Positions 26,279 to 35,709 are shown, counted from the first letter of the stretch. The stretch: DNA of 64,000 nt from Acinetobacter sp. CFCC 10889 (GCF_003268395.1 NZ_LQXQ01000010.1:33565-97564), one strand, 5' to 3'. The notes: generated from the sequence alone by a model not told the origin. Numbers and translations: made by a program.

Positions 26279-26833
26279 TTATGACGATTTTGATACGTCA
26301 TTCTCTAAATAGTTGTTGGCAACTTTGACATAGTGCCGTGCTGAATAAGGCAAAAACTCCTTTTCAGCATCTGTTAAAGGGCGTATTTGTTGTACAGGGC
26401 TGCCAACATATAAATATCCACTTTTTAAGACTTTACGAGGTGGAACAAGACTTCCTGCACCGATCATCACATCATCTTCAATAATTACATCATCTAAAAC
26501 GACGGTATTAATTCCGATCAAAACACGATCACCAATGCGACAACCATGTAAAGTGACATGATGCCCAACCGTGACATCTTCACCAATGATGAGGGGAGAG
26601 CCCTCGGGTTTAGACTCTTTTTTGTGACTGACATGTAACATACAATGATCTTGTACATTGCTATTTTGTCCGATTTTAATCGAATTTACATCACCACGAA
26701 TGACTGCAAAAGGCCAAACAGATACATTTGGGGCAAGTGTGACTTCACCGATAATGACACTTAAGTCATCAATATAACAAGTTGAGTCGATTTTTGGACG
26801 ATGTTCCAAATAAGTGCGAATATTCTTCTTCAT
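26279..26833 (-). CDS. Gamma-carbonic anhydrase family protein
   Basis: Trimeric left-handed beta-helix protein of 184 residues. The hexapeptide-repeat core begins SVIIGEVTLAPNVSVWPFAVIRGD. Putative zinc histidines are in NVQDHCMLHVSH and VTVGHHVTLHGC, and the Arg/Asp pair in IRGDVN matches gamma-CA. Homologues are YrdA and PaaY; enzymatic CO2 hydration has been shown for some members only, so activity is an inference. Monocistronic, with a terminator between it and the upstream dac gene. Confidence 0.85.
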   Translation of the reverse strand: MKKNIRTYLEHRPKIDSTCYIDDLSVIIGEVTLAPNVSVWPFAVIRGDVNSIKIGQNSNVQDHCMLHVSHKKESKPEGSPLIIGEDVTVGHHVTLHGCRIGDRVLIGINTVVLDDVIIEDDVMIGAGSLVPPRKVLKSGYLYVGSPVQQIRPLTDAEKEFLPYSARHYVKVANNYLENDVSKSS

Positions 26834-26877
26834 AAGATCCCTTTATTTTTCAACATAATTGAATATGATTATAAAAG

Positions 26878-26913
26878 AAAAGCATTCATATCCTAGACAT
26901 GAATGCTTTTTTT
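26878..26913 (-). terminator. Terminator after the dac gene
   Basis: AAAAGCATTCAT (26878-26889) pairs with ATGAATGCTTTT (26899-26910). In the leftward direction the 12-bp stem ends in CTTTTCTTTT. Confidence 0.85.
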
Positions 26914-26930
26914 GAAAATTTTAAATGAAC

Positions 26931-28079
26931 TTAAAATAAGTTGCTAAAGAACATTTTAATATGGTCAATCATACGAGAGAAGAAACCCGCTTCTTCAACA
27001 GCATTGATTGCGACCAAAGGTTTTTCCGTAATCACTTTACCATTTAAGGTCGCTGTCAATTTACCAATGACTTGACCTTTTTGTAGTGGGGCATTGAGGT
27101 TGGGTTGTACAGAAATTTGCGTTTTGATTGCATCTGCTTGACCTTTAGGCATGGTTACATTAAATGCCTCAGGTAAACCGACTTGAACTTCGCTGTCTTT
27201 ACCAAAATACACTTTGGCTTTTGCCATGACTTGATTAGCAGGTTGAACATTGACTGTTTCAAAGTTTGAATAACCCCAAGACAATAATTCACGGGTTTGA
27301 GATGCACGTTCATTCATTGATGGTGCACCAAAAATCACAGAAATTAAACGCATCGGACCACGTTTTGCGGAAGTCGTTAAACAATAACCTGCTTCATCTG
27401 TATGACCTGTTTTTAAACCATCTACACTTGGATCAGTATAAAGTAAGGCATTACGGTTGCCTTGTTTGATCCCATTAAAGGTAAATTCTTTTTCTGAATA
27501 GATTGGGTAGTATTTTGAACTGTCATGAATGATATGTTTTGCAAGATTTGCCATATCTTTTGCAGTGGAATAATGACCTTCAGCAGGCATCCCAGTTGCA
27601 TTGATAAAGTGAGTGTTGGTCATGCCAATACGTTTTGCTTCTTGATTCATCTCATGTGCAAAAGTACCTTCATTACCAGAAATATGCTCAGCCATTGCTT
27701 TTGATGCATCATTTCCTGATTGAACAATAATTCCACGTAACATTTCTAGTGCAGTTGCTGTACCATTTAATGGAACATACATACAAGATTCTGTACTGCT
27801 GCCTCGGCACCAAGCCGATTCATTCATACGAACTTTTTCGTCTTCAGTTAGATCACCTTTTAATAATTTTTGTTCAATAATATAACTCGTCATCATTTTC
27901 GTCATTGAAGCAGGTGCGAGTTTTTCATTTTCATTCTTAGATGCAAGGATTTGCCCTGTTTCATAATCCATCAAAACGTAAGATTTATTATTTAATTCTG
28001 GTGGATTCGATAAAACAGTTGCTGCATAGGAAAATGAAGGCAGGAGTAACAATGCAGCGAGGGCGCTTTTTCGGGTCAT
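26931..28079 (-). CDS. dacC: D-alanyl-D-alanine carboxypeptidase (PBP5/6 type)
   Basis: Penicillin-binding protein that trims the terminal D-Ala from peptidoglycan stem peptides in the periplasm. The 382-residue product has a signal peptide (MTRKSALAALLLLPSFSYAA), the nucleophile SxxK in LAPASMTKMMTSY, SxN in VQSGNDASKAMAE and KTG in VDGLKTGHTDEAGYC. A C-terminal beta domain and an amphipathic end (FFSRMIDHIKMFFSNLF) that anchors it to the membrane follow. The start at 28079 is chosen for the signal peptide over the in-frame 28109. The exact paralogue name (dacA or dacC) is uncertain. Confidence 0.92.
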   Translation of the reverse strand: MTRKSALAALLLLPSFSYAATVLSNPPELNNKSYVLMDYETGQILASKNENEKLAPASMTKMMTSYIIEQKLLKGDLTEDEKVRMNESAWCRGSSTESCMYVPLNGTATALEMLRGIIVQSGNDASKAMAEHISGNEGTFAHEMNQEAKRIGMTNTHFINATGMPAEGHYSTAKDMANLAKHIIHDSSKYYPIYSEKEFTFNGIKQGNRNALLYTDPSVDGLKTGHTDEAGYCLTTSAKRGPMRLISVIFGAPSMNERASQTRELLSWGYSNFETVNVQPANQVMAKAKVYFGKDSEVQVGLPEAFNVTMPKGQADAIKTQISVQPNLNAPLQKGQVIGKLTATLNGKVITEKPLVAINAVEEAGFFSRMIDHIKMFFSNLF

Positions 28080-28138
28080 TCTAGGTAGTTCCAATCTTTG
28101 TACGAGCACTAAAAGAGGCTAGCATTTTAGGACAAAGC

Positions 28139-28170
28139 AAAGCCGACTTCTATGGGTTAAGTCGGCTTAT
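28139..28170 (-). terminator. Terminator after the 133-residue secreted protein gene
   Basis: AAGCCGACTT and AAGTCGGCTT form a perfect 10-bp stem with a 9-base loop (28140-28168). The leftward T run is interrupted (TTTGCTTTG). Confidence 0.7.
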
Positions 28171-28214
28171 TTGACAGTATTTGTAACGAATTGGTGTATT
28201 GTCGAATCGGTCAA

Positions 28215-28616
28215 TTAGTTTTGTGGTTGATAGTTGAGCACATCTTCACAGACGCCTATATTGGCTTCTTTTCCTGCTTTTTTCGCATCACTTTGTGCTT
28301 CTTTCAAAACACTTTTAAAAGATTTCTCTTTAACTAATTTTTTAATGTCTGTAGTAGGATCAGTCGATTCGGGTAAGAATTCTTTGAGTAAACGTGCATA
28401 ACCTGCTTCAAAAGCTTCATCATCTTTAACGAGTTTAGGGCAGATGTCAGACAGTACGTAGATTGCAGCCAATTCTTCATTGGTTACGCTATGTTGAGTG
28501 ACTTCAATATTTTCATCTTGGGCATCTGTATTTTTATCCGCAGCAAATGCAGTTGGCATTGCGATAAAAGAGATAGATAAAATCCCCACAGCAAGAGTTT
28601 TTAAAAGCGTACGCAT
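28215..28616 (-). CDS. Secreted hypothetical protein (MCR_0457-like)
   Basis: Protein of 133 residues with a clear signal peptide (MRTLLKTLAVGILSISFIAMPTAFAADK). The mature part is helical and contains two cysteines (DICPKL, GVCEDVL) that could form a disulfide. It looks like the Moraxellaceae-restricted family named after MCR_0457, but that call is from memory and not checked. Function unknown. It lies upstream of dacC on the same strand, with a terminator between. Confidence 0.65.
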   Translation of the reverse strand: MRTLLKTLAVGILSISFIAMPTAFAADKNTDAQDENIEVTQHSVTNEELAAIYVLSDICPKLVKDDEAFEAGYARLLKEFLPESTDPTTDIKKLVKEKSFKSVLKEAQSDAKKAGKEANIGVCEDVLNYQPQN

Positions 28617-28957
28617 AACGAACCTTGTTAACTTAATGATTTGTCTAGAATAAACTGATTCTATGAAAATAAAATAGAGAAAATGTATTGAAGATGTTGG
28701 ATTTCAATAAAATGTAGCGATAAATATCGGGTGAAATACATGATTTTGTATGCAAATTATACAGCCTGTTCAGATGATAGGTGGAATTATTTTGAATCCT
28801 ATAAATGTTTGAAATGCATTATATGGAATGAAATTTGAACTGATTTTGTTGGTCTAATGGTGGAGTACAGAGAAATCGCAAAAGTGTAAAAATACTCATA
28901 CGTGATTTTTGTTACTCTATGCGCCAATTTAAATATTTTTGATGAAAGAGAAATAGT
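28617..28957. other. Divergent intergenic region before surE
   Basis: About 340 AT-rich bases between the leftward secreted-protein gene and rightward surE. It must hold both promoters. No ORF, repeat or RNA fold stands out. Confidence 0.5.
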
Positions 28958-29698
28958 GTGAATATTTTAATCGCCAATGATGATGGTGTATTTGCACCTG
29001 GAATACAAGCTTTAGCACAAGCACTTAAACCTTTGGGGCGTGTAGTCATTGTTGCACCTGAAAGTGAACGCAGTGGTTTTTCGAGTGCCTTAACTTTAGA
29101 TCGACCATTGCGTCCGATTCCTGTTGCTGAAGATGTTTGGGCAGTGAATGGTACACCTGCAGACTGTGTTTATTTGGCAATGAATGGTTTGTTTGATTTT
29201 GAATTTGATCTTGTGGTGAGTGGTATTAATAGCGGTGCAAATTTGGGGGATGATGTTTTGTACTCAGGTACTGTAGGTGCAGCATTTGAAGGACGCTTAA
29301 TGGAACAAGCGGCGATTGCTGTGTCACTTGCAGGCAGTAATGTACGTTCCTATCAACGTCCTGAAGATTATGCAGTTGCAGCAAAATGGGTACATGATTT
29401 TATTGCCCAAGGTATTCCTACTTTGCCTGAGCGCCATATTTTCAATATTAACATTCCTGATGTTGCGCAAATCCAAGGTACACAAATCACTTATCAAGGT
29501 CGTCGTATACAGTCCAAACCAATAACCAGTCAGGTTGATCCTCGTGGTCGTCAAGTGTATTGGATTGGGCTTGCAGGTGAGGCGGTGACTGATCCGAAAA
29601 AAAGTGACTTGAATGTTCAATCTGATTTTTTGCAGTTGCCAATGGTTATGTCAGTATTACACCAATTCAAATGGATGCAACGAATTACAGTGTTTTAA
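28958..29698 (+). CDS. surE: 5'/3'-nucleotidase SurE, frameshifted near the C-terminus
   Basis: Survival protein SurE, a metal-dependent nucleoside monophosphatase. It starts GTG ([20 protein letters not shown], holding the metal-binding DD pair) and keeps [14 protein letters not shown] and [24 protein letters not shown]. The frame reads [25 protein letters not shown] at its end. If one T is added to the run of six T at 29626-29631, the frame becomes [20 protein letters not shown] and ends LTHLQQQLR at 29724, the expected SurE ending. A one-base deletion in a homopolymer is therefore likely: a sequence error or a real lesion that alters the last 25 or so residues. Followed by nlpD, the usual surE-nlpD order. 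Confidence 0.9.
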   Translation: MNILIANDDGVFAPGIQALAQALKPLGRVVIVAPESERSGFSSALTLDRPLRPIPVAEDVWAVNGTPADCVYLAMNGLFDFEFDLVVSGINSGANLGDDVLYSGTVGAAFEGRLMEQAAIAVSLAGSNVRSYQRPEDYAVAAKWVHDFIAQGIPTLPERHIFNINIPDVAQIQGTQITYQGRRIQSKPITSQVDPRGRQVYWIGLAGEAVTDPKKSDLNVQSDFLQLPMVMSVLHQFKWMQRITVF

Positions 29699-29773
29699 CC
29701 CATTTACAGCAACAATTGCGCTAAATCCAACAGTGGGTGTAAAGCCTGTAGAAGCTTATGTTATAAGTTTGTG

Positions 29774-29812
29774 AAAAAGCTGGCTTAAATCATCAAAAGC
29801 TAAGCTTTTTTG
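29774..29812 (+). terminator. Terminator between surE and nlpD
   Basis: AAAAAGCT (29774-29781) and AGCTTTTTT (29803-29811) form an 8-bp stem with a long loop; a short alternative palindrome AAAAGCTAAGCTTTT sits inside. It lies in the 5' region of nlpD, so it may be a partial terminator. Confidence 0.6.
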
Positions 29813-29862
29813 CTAATCTTAGGCAGAATATTTTAAAAACTATTTTCTGGAGAGGGAAATCA

Positions 29863-30714
29863 ATGCTTTCGTTACGATCACAGCAACTTTATCTATCACC
29901 ACGAGGCTGGATAAATGCACTCGTTTTATCATCTGCTGTGGTTACAACTTTAGTCATGACAGGATGTGCTTCAAAACCACAAATTAATAACCCTGTGCGC
30001 TATGCCAATGCGCCTGATTATTATACTGTACGCTCAGGTGATACTTTAAGCGGTATTGCGGCACGATATGGATTAAGTTATCTCAGTGTAGCGGAGATGA
30101 ATGATATTGCAGCACCATATCGCATCTATGTAAATCAATCTATTCGTCTGAAAAAGGGCAGTGGTTCAAATAATAATCGACCAACCACACAAGTTTTTAA
30201 TAATACTGATACAGAAATCAAGCGCCAAACGATCAATTTACCGAATAATCAAACAACAACGACAGTACCAAAACCAGTAACACCTGTGCCAGTTGTTCCT
30301 GTAACACCAACTGCACCTGTCACGACTGCACCATCAATATCTACAAATTTGCGTTGGGTAAAACCCTCAAATGGTGCTGTGATTGCAAATTATAATTTAG
30401 CGCAAAATATCAAAGGCATTCGTTTTGGTGGAAATGTTGGCGATCCTGTGTTTGCAGCAGCCAATGGACAAGTGGTTTATGCCGCTGATGGTTTAAAAGA
30501 ATATGGTAATTTAGTCTTAGTTAAACATATCGATGGTTACATTACAGCATATGCACATAACAGTAAAATTCTTGTGAAAAGCGGCGACAACGTCACAGCA
30601 GGACAAAAAATTGCGGAAATGGGCGCATCTGGTGCACCACGTACAATGCTTGAGTTTCAAATTCGTTTAGATGGTAAACCAATTAACCCTGCAAATATTT
30701 TACCGTCAGTCTAA
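29863..30714 (+). CDS. nlpD: NlpD-like LysM/LytM lipoprotein (amidase activator)
   Basis: Envelope lipoprotein of 283 residues that likely activates cell-separation amidases. A hydrophobic signal ends at TLVMTGC (lipidated Cys). A LysM domain (DYYTVRSGDTLSGIAARYGLSYLSVAEMN...IYVNQSIRLK, about residues 50-95), a Thr/Pro-rich linker and a C-terminal M23/LytM domain (KGIRFGGNVGDPVFAAANGQVVYAADGLKEYGNLVLVKH...MLEFQIRLDGKPINPANIL) follow. The zinc-ligand HxH is replaced by LEFQI, as E. coli NlpD has LHFEI, so it should be a non-enzymatic activator. The good ribosome-binding site GGAGAGGG precedes the start. rpoS, often next in other gammaproteobacteria, is absent here. Confidence 0.9.
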   Translation: MLSLRSQQLYLSPRGWINALVLSSAVVTTLVMTGCASKPQINNPVRYANAPDYYTVRSGDTLSGIAARYGLSYLSVAEMNDIAAPYRIYVNQSIRLKKGSGSNNNRPTTQVFNNTDTEIKRQTINLPNNQTTTTVPKPVTPVPVVPVTPTAPVTTAPSISTNLRWVKPSNGAVIANYNLAQNIKGIRFGGNVGDPVFAAANGQVVYAADGLKEYGNLVLVKHIDGYITAYAHNSKILVKSGDNVTAGQKIAEMGASGAPRTMLEFQIRLDGKPINPANILPSV

Positions 30715-30808
30715 TTTATTTGGTGCAAATATTAATTTTCTTCGTATAATACAATGAGTTGCTTTTAACAAAAAGTGTGAAGCATCTCATAATTTCAGAG
30801 GGAAATTT

Positions 30809-31741
30809 ATGTTAGATCAACTTCGAGCGATGGGTGTTTTTGCTTGTGTCGTTGAAAAAAGCTCTTTCAGTGGTGCTGCGCGTGAACTCGGCATTACGAC
30901 TAGTGCCGTTAGCCAACAAGTTCGATCATTAGAACAAGAAATGGAAGTAACTCTACTTCACCGTTCTACACGAAAATTGAGTTTAACAGAAGCTGGTCAA
31001 GCTTTTTTTCATAGTTGCCAAGAAATGTTGGCAGCAGCAGAGCGCGGCAAAATCCGCATTAATGAATTACGTGATGATTTGGTGGGTGAGTTGCGTATTG
31101 CAACGACACCTGAATTAGGTGCAACGCATGTTGTTCCAGCGTTGTCACATTGGATGTCTGCACATCGTGGACTTATGGTACATTTTGAAGCAGATAATCA
31201 ATTTATTGATTTGATTCAAGAACGTATTGATATTGCGATCCGTATGTGTTCAAAAATTGAAGAGTCAAATACAGTTTCAAGTATACCACTTGCACGGGTT
31301 GACCAAGTGCTTGTGGCATCACCGAGTTATTTAAATCAAACGGCGCCAATTTCACGTCCAGAGGATTTAAGTAATCATGATTTGATTCCTGTGAATATCA
31401 TGAAAAATTATCAAAGTTTTTCATTTCAACATGTGTCATCGGGTGAAAGTGTGAATGTAGAAATGCAGAATCGCTTACAAACCAACAATGTTTTTGTTGC
31501 AAAATCTTTATGCCAACATGGTCATGGCATTGCACGTATTTTATACTTAGATGTGCAAAAAGAATTAATGAATGGGACATTAGTAGAAGTATTACCAGAT
31601 TGGAAATTGCCAACTTTTACATTGAATGCAATGACCTTAAAACGTGAACAACAACCGATGAAAATTCACCGTTGTTTGGATGCTTTAAAGCAATATTTTA
31701 GTCAGTTACCTGGTGGACGTATTTATCAAGAAGCGTCTTAA
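30809..31741 (+). CDS. LysR-family transcriptional regulator
   Basis: DNA-binding regulator of 310 residues. The N-terminal HTH is RAMGVFACVVEKSSFSGAARELGITTSAVSQQVRSLEQEMEVTLLHRSTRKLSLTEAG; the effector domain follows (LVGELRIATTPELGATHVVPAL...). The fold resembles the CrgA/AaeR branch. The ligand and targets are unknown; the flanking genes are not divergent from it, so no obvious target is suggested. It lies 94 bases after nlpD, with its own ribosome-binding site (AGAGGG). Confidence 0.87.
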   Translation: MLDQLRAMGVFACVVEKSSFSGAARELGITTSAVSQQVRSLEQEMEVTLLHRSTRKLSLTEAGQAFFHSCQEMLAAAERGKIRINELRDDLVGELRIATTPELGATHVVPALSHWMSAHRGLMVHFEADNQFIDLIQERIDIAIRMCSKIEESNTVSSIPLARVDQVLVASPSYLNQTAPISRPEDLSNHDLIPVNIMKNYQSFSFQHVSSGESVNVEMQNRLQTNNVFVAKSLCQHGHGIARILYLDVQKELMNGTLVEVLPDWKLPTFTLNAMTLKREQQPMKIHRCLDALKQYFSQLPGGRIYQEAS

Positions 31742-31793
31742 ATCTCAATTTTTATATATAATTAATGCAGTATAAGAATACGATTAATGAATT

Positions 31794-31826
31794 AACCGAG
31801 TTATTTTAATAGCTCGGTTTTTTTAT
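31794..31826 (+). terminator. Terminator after the LysR gene
   Basis: AACCGAG (31794-31800) pairs with CTCGGTT (31813-31819), followed by seven T. Confidence 0.85.
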
Positions 31827-31853
31827 ATTTGTATTTAATATATTTGTTGACAT

Positions 31854-31887
31854 AAAAAATGAGCATCCTATTGATACTCATTTTTTG
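31854..31887 (-). terminator. Terminator after argD
   Basis: AAAAAATGAG and CTCATTTTTT flank a loop with extra pairing. A/T tracts on both sides allow leftward termination of argD. Confidence 0.82.
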
Positions 31888-31921
31888 TCACAAGCAAATA
31901 TTAAAATTCAATTGTTCATCT

Positions 31922-33133
31922 TTATGCAATAAAGTTTTTAATTGCAGGGACTAAACGTTGTAGCAAATCATCAGCTTGCTCTTTATTCATATTCAACGCA
32001 GGCAGTAAACGTACCACATTGCCTGAGGTGACATTGATGATCAGTTTGTGTTCATCACGGGCAATATTGACTAATTCACCACAGTCTTTTGGTAATTCGA
32101 TTCCAATCATCATACCAAAACCACGGACAGTCACATTTTGCGCTGCAAGTTGTGTGCGGAATTGATCGACTAAATATGCACCAATGTTAGCAGCATTTTC
32201 AACGATGTTTTCTTTTTGAATCAAATCAATCACAGTATATACAATACGTGAACCTAAGTGTGTGCCGCTATAAGTAGAACCATGATTGCCAGCAGTTAAA
32301 ACACCTACACCACGACCTTGGGTCATGACAGCACCGATTGGGAAACCATTGCCCAAACCTTTTGCTGTGGTCATTACATCAGGAATGATGTTGGTATGTT
32401 GATAAGCAAAGTATTTACCTGTACGACCATTTCCAGTTTGAACTTCATCGAGCATCATGAGCCAGTTGTGCTGATTACAGATACGACGAATATCTTCTAG
32501 GTAGCTGAAGCCTTGTGGTGCAGTATTTACCCCACCTTCACCTTGAATTGGTTCAACTAAGATTGCAACAATATCTGGATGGTTAATTGCGGCTTCTTCA
32601 ATCGCTTCAACATCACCAAAAGGTACACGGATAAAGCCTTCAACTAAGGGCGCAAACCCTTCCTGGACTTTTTTATTGCCTGTTGCAGATAGCGTTGCAA
32701 GAGTACGACCATGGAAAGAATGATCTGCTACAATGATTTTTGGGTTGGAGACACCCTGTAAATGACCAAATTTACGGGCAATTTTAATTGCACCTTCGTT
32801 AGACTCTGCACCACTGTTTGAGAAGAAAATTTCTTCCATACCAGACACTTCAGCAAGCTTTTGTGCAGCAGCAGTTTGCCAAGGCACTTCATAAATATTA
32901 CTGGTGTGAATCAAAGTTGTAGCTTGATCTGCAATCGCTTCAGCGAGAACAGGATGTGCATGCCCTAAACCACATACTGCAATTCCTGTCAAAGCATCTA
33001 GATACTCAGTACCATCTTCAGTATACAGATAAGAACCTCGTCCTCGTACAAAGCTGATCGGTTGACGGCTAAATACAGGCATCAAATGCGATGGTTGATC
33101 AGGTTGTACCGGAGCGAGGGTAATGTTATTCAT
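31922..33133 (-). CDS. argD: Acetylornithine aminotransferase (class III PLP)
   Basis: PLP aminotransferase of arginine biosynthesis that converts N-acetylglutamate semialdehyde to N-acetylornithine; it can also serve in lysine synthesis. The 403-residue protein shows FFSNSGAESNEGAIKIARKFG, HSFHGRTLATLSATGN, LVEPIQGEGGV, LDEVQTGNGRTG and the PLP lysine in TTAKGLGNGFPIGAV. These fit ArgD better than GABA or catabolic AstC enzymes, though AstC cannot be fully excluded. Divergent from grxD. Confidence 0.87.
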   Translation of the reverse strand: MNNITLAPVQPDQPSHLMPVFSRQPISFVRGRGSYLYTEDGTEYLDALTGIAVCGLGHAHPVLAEAIADQATTLIHTSNIYEVPWQTAAAQKLAEVSGMEEIFFSNSGAESNEGAIKIARKFGHLQGVSNPKIIVADHSFHGRTLATLSATGNKKVQEGFAPLVEGFIRVPFGDVEAIEEAAINHPDIVAILVEPIQGEGGVNTAPQGFSYLEDIRRICNQHNWLMMLDEVQTGNGRTGKYFAYQHTNIIPDVMTTAKGLGNGFPIGAVMTQGRGVGVLTAGNHGSTYSGTHLGSRIVYTVIDLIQKENIVENAANIGAYLVDQFRTQLAAQNVTVRGFGMMIGIELPKDCGELVNIARDEHKLIINVTSGNVVRLLPALNMNKEQADDLLQRLVPAIKNFIA

Positions 33134-33295
33134 GACGAACTCTTATCTGAGGAGTGAAAAATTAAAAGATTATATAAGCAAAATATGACACAGATTTAAA
33201 GCCTAAATACAAATAAAAGTGGAAATAATCTTGAAGTCATACCCTTTATGGCGGATTTAGGTATAATGCACGCAGATGAGTTGAGGATTTAATCA

Positions 33296-33637
33296 ATGAC
33301 TGAACAAGCGCGTGATACAGAAGCGTTAATTCGCGATCAAATTGCTAAACATGCTGTACTACTTTATATGAAAGGTACACCGCAATTCCCACAATGTGGT
33401 TTCTCTGCACGTGCAGTAGAAGCACTTAGCCAAATTGGTCGTCCATTTGCTTATGTTAATATCTTGGAAAATCCAGATATTCGTGCAACTTTGCCATTAA
33501 TTGCAAATTGGCCTACATTTCCACAATTATGGATCAATGGTGAGTTGATTGGTGGTAGTGATATTATGCTTGAAATGTTCCAAAATGGTGAGTTAAAACC
33601 GTTGGTTGAACAACACAGCCCAGCACCTGAAGCGTAA
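33296..33637 (+). CDS. grxD: Monothiol glutaredoxin (Grx4 type)
   Basis: Iron-sulfur cluster carrier of 113 residues. The monothiol active site is QCGFS in LYMKGTPQFPQCGFSARAVEAL. The glutathione-binding segments NWPTFPQLWINGELIGGSDIMLEM are conserved. It acts with glutathione in Fe-S transfer in the cytoplasm. Single gene with a good terminator. Confidence 0.96.
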   Translation: MTEQARDTEALIRDQIAKHAVLLYMKGTPQFPQCGFSARAVEALSQIGRPFAYVNILENPDIRATLPLIANWPTFPQLWINGELIGGSDIMLEMFQNGELKPLVEQHSPAPEA

Positions 33638-33652
33638 TTGCCTAAGTTGTAG

Positions 33653-33677
33653 AAAAAGCACCGTCAGGTGCTTTTTT
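33653..33677 (+). terminator. Terminator after grxD
   Basis: AAAAAGCACC, loop GTCA, GGTGCTTTTTT: a compact 10-bp stem and T run. Confidence 0.9.
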
Positions 33678-33868
33678 ATTGTCTAAATTTGAAGAGCATA
33701 GATTATTTTTAGTGCTTTTAAATCAAAGTTTTATTTTAAATAAAAGAGATGGATATTGGGGAGTGGAGTTTTATTGCTGAAATTTTGCAAAATAGTCATT
33801 GAATTTACACCTATTTGACCACATCTTAATGAAAAAGCATTTTCATATTTTAAGAGACTAGAATTTAT

Positions 33869-34831
33869 ATGTTATTTCATTTACCTAAAGCGCCTGCTGA
33901 AATTCGTGTCAGCCATTTAAATGCACGTATTAACGAACAACGAAAAAGAATTGCACAAACTACAGCATCAAAACTTGAACTTTTGCAGCTCAGCCAACAA
34001 TTTTCAAAAGAGGCCCGTGCACGCAAAAAAACTAACCAAAAAGTGTATGTATTGGATTTTAAAGGTGATGTACAAGCATCTGCAGTGGAAAATATACGTG
34101 AAGAAATCACCTTGATTTTAGCAACTGCAAAAGCAGGGCGTGATCGTGTTGTCGTGCGTTTGGAAAGTCCAGGTGGTATGGTGCATGGTTATGGTTTGGC
34201 GGCAGCGCAGTTGGTGCGTTTGCGTGATGCAGGTTTTCATTTGACGATTTGTGTTGATAAAGTTGCTGCAAGTGGCGGTTATATGATGGCGTGTATTGCG
34301 TCTGAAATTATTTCTGCACCTTTTGCTGTGGTAGGCTCGATTGGGGTCGTGGCACAAGTCCCTAATTTTAATCGTTTATTGAAAGAGCATAATATTGATT
34401 TTGAGCTGTATACCGCTGGACAATACAAACGTACGGTGACTATGTTCGGTGAAAATACCGAAGAAGGTAAAGCAAAATTTGAAGAAGAATTGCAACAAAC
34501 CCATGCGTTATTTAAACACTTTGTGGAAAAATATCGTCCACAGTTGAATGTGGAAAAAGTCGCAACAGGTGAGCATTGGTATGGTGAGGATGCTTTAAAT
34601 CTCAATTTAGTCGATAAATTGCAAACCTCAGATGAATATATACTCGGTTTGTTACCACAGCATGATGTTTATGTGATTCAAACTCGCCGTAAACCAACTT
34701 TAGGTGAAAAGTTGGGTTTACAAGCTGCGCAAATGGCAGATAACTTGATTCCTGCGGTGATGAATAAATTGGTTGATTCATTGACCAAAGCCAATGCAAG
34801 CTTAGTGCAAATGCGTGATCCAAAGCTTTAA
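33869..34831 (+). CDS. sohB: S49-family serine peptidase, SohB-like
   Basis: Signal-peptide-peptidase-like enzyme of 320 residues. The S49 fold has VYVLDFKGDVQASAVENIREEI, VVVRLESPGGMVHGYGLAAAQL and the nucleophile Ser in VDKVAASGGYMMACIASEI; the general-base Lys is in YTAGQYKRTVTMFGEN. E. coli SohB has an N-terminal membrane anchor of about 30 residues; here the N-terminus (MLFHLPKAPAEIRVSHLNARINEQRKR) is charged and no transmembrane segment is visible. The protein may be cytoplasmic or peripherally bound. The symbol is by similarity. Confidence 0.83.
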   Translation: MLFHLPKAPAEIRVSHLNARINEQRKRIAQTTASKLELLQLSQQFSKEARARKKTNQKVYVLDFKGDVQASAVENIREEITLILATAKAGRDRVVVRLESPGGMVHGYGLAAAQLVRLRDAGFHLTICVDKVAASGGYMMACIASEIISAPFAVVGSIGVVAQVPNFNRLLKEHNIDFELYTAGQYKRTVTMFGENTEEGKAKFEEELQQTHALFKHFVEKYRPQLNVEKVATGEHWYGEDALNLNLVDKLQTSDEYILGLLPQHDVYVIQTRRKPTLGEKLGLQAAQMADNLIPAVMNKLVDSLTKANASLVQMRDPKL

Positions 34832-34860
34832 TGATCATTTAGATAATTCGCTAATGAATA

Positions 34861-34889
34861 AAAAGCCAATCATTAAAAGATTGCTTTTT
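34861..34889. terminator. Terminator between sohB and the DUF2238 gene
   Basis: AAAAGCCAATC and GATTGCTTTTT form a stem with one bulge and a 7-base loop. It serves the convergent genes on both sides. Confidence 0.78.
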
Positions 34890-34900
34890 ATGGTCATTAT

Positions 34901-35530
34901 TCATGTTTTATTTTGTTGTTTATAGATGATTAAACCTGTAAACATTGCTCCAATTGTTGCTAAAAACATATCTTTGTGCGCATCCCAGATATCGCCTTGT
35001 TGTCCATTATAATTTTCAGCTTGTTCAGGAGATAAGCCAATCGCAATCCACCATTCGATCCATTCATAAAATAAACTGCTTGCCATAATAAATTGAATCG
35101 TAATGAAAAATAATGTTTTAGCACGCAAGCTAGGTAACCACACTTGAAATAATCGATAGAAAAATGGGTATAAAAAGAGACCATACACCAAATGAACTAA
35201 CCGATCATACATATTACGTTGCCATCCCATTACTTGATTTAAATCAAAATGGAAAATGGACTTAACCCAATCATTATAAGGTACGTATGAATAGAGATAA
35301 TGTGCTGCGGAAACGTGAATCAATAAAAATAAAATATAAAGTAAAAAAGTGGAGTAATTTAGCCCGATTTTTTTAAGGCAAACAAATAGCATAATTAACA
35401 TCAATCCAGTGCCAACTTGATGCAAAAGATAGGATTCAAACTCTAAGGGCTTGATACTTGCAATGATGATAGCAGCTGCAAGTACAGCAAGGGTGAGCCA
35501 ATGTTTTGTGGTTAATTTATAATAAATCAT
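34901..35530 (-). CDS. DUF2238 (YjdF-like) membrane protein
   Basis: Inner-membrane protein of 209 residues with about six hydrophobic segments (for example WLTLAVLAAAIIIASI, GTGLMLIMLFVCL, TFLLYILFLLIHV, LVYGLFLYPFFYRL, ATIGAMFTGLIIY). The motifs YDRLVHLVYG, SLFYEWIEWW and YNGQQGDIWDAHKDM are typical of DUF2238, whose function is unknown; the last motif has several acidic residues and a histidine that could bind a metal. Monocistronic. Confidence 0.8.
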   Translation of the reverse strand: MIYYKLTTKHWLTLAVLAAAIIIASIKPLEFESYLLHQVGTGLMLIMLFVCLKKIGLNYSTFLLYILFLLIHVSAAHYLYSYVPYNDWVKSIFHFDLNQVMGWQRNMYDRLVHLVYGLFLYPFFYRLFQVWLPSLRAKTLFFITIQFIMASSLFYEWIEWWIAIGLSPEQAENYNGQQGDIWDAHKDMFLATIGAMFTGLIIYKQQNKT

Positions 35531-35709
35531 AAGTATTTTTATCTTGATTTGATTTGAAATAGTGTAATGAAAATTTAAATTAAATGTATATTTAAATTGA
35601 ACTTAACTGACAGTTTAATTGTTAAATATTCATGTGTTATTGATTGTAGTTTGTAAGTACTTTTGTTAGCGTAGGCATTTATTCAAATGCTGATTTCACT
35701 GAGGATATA

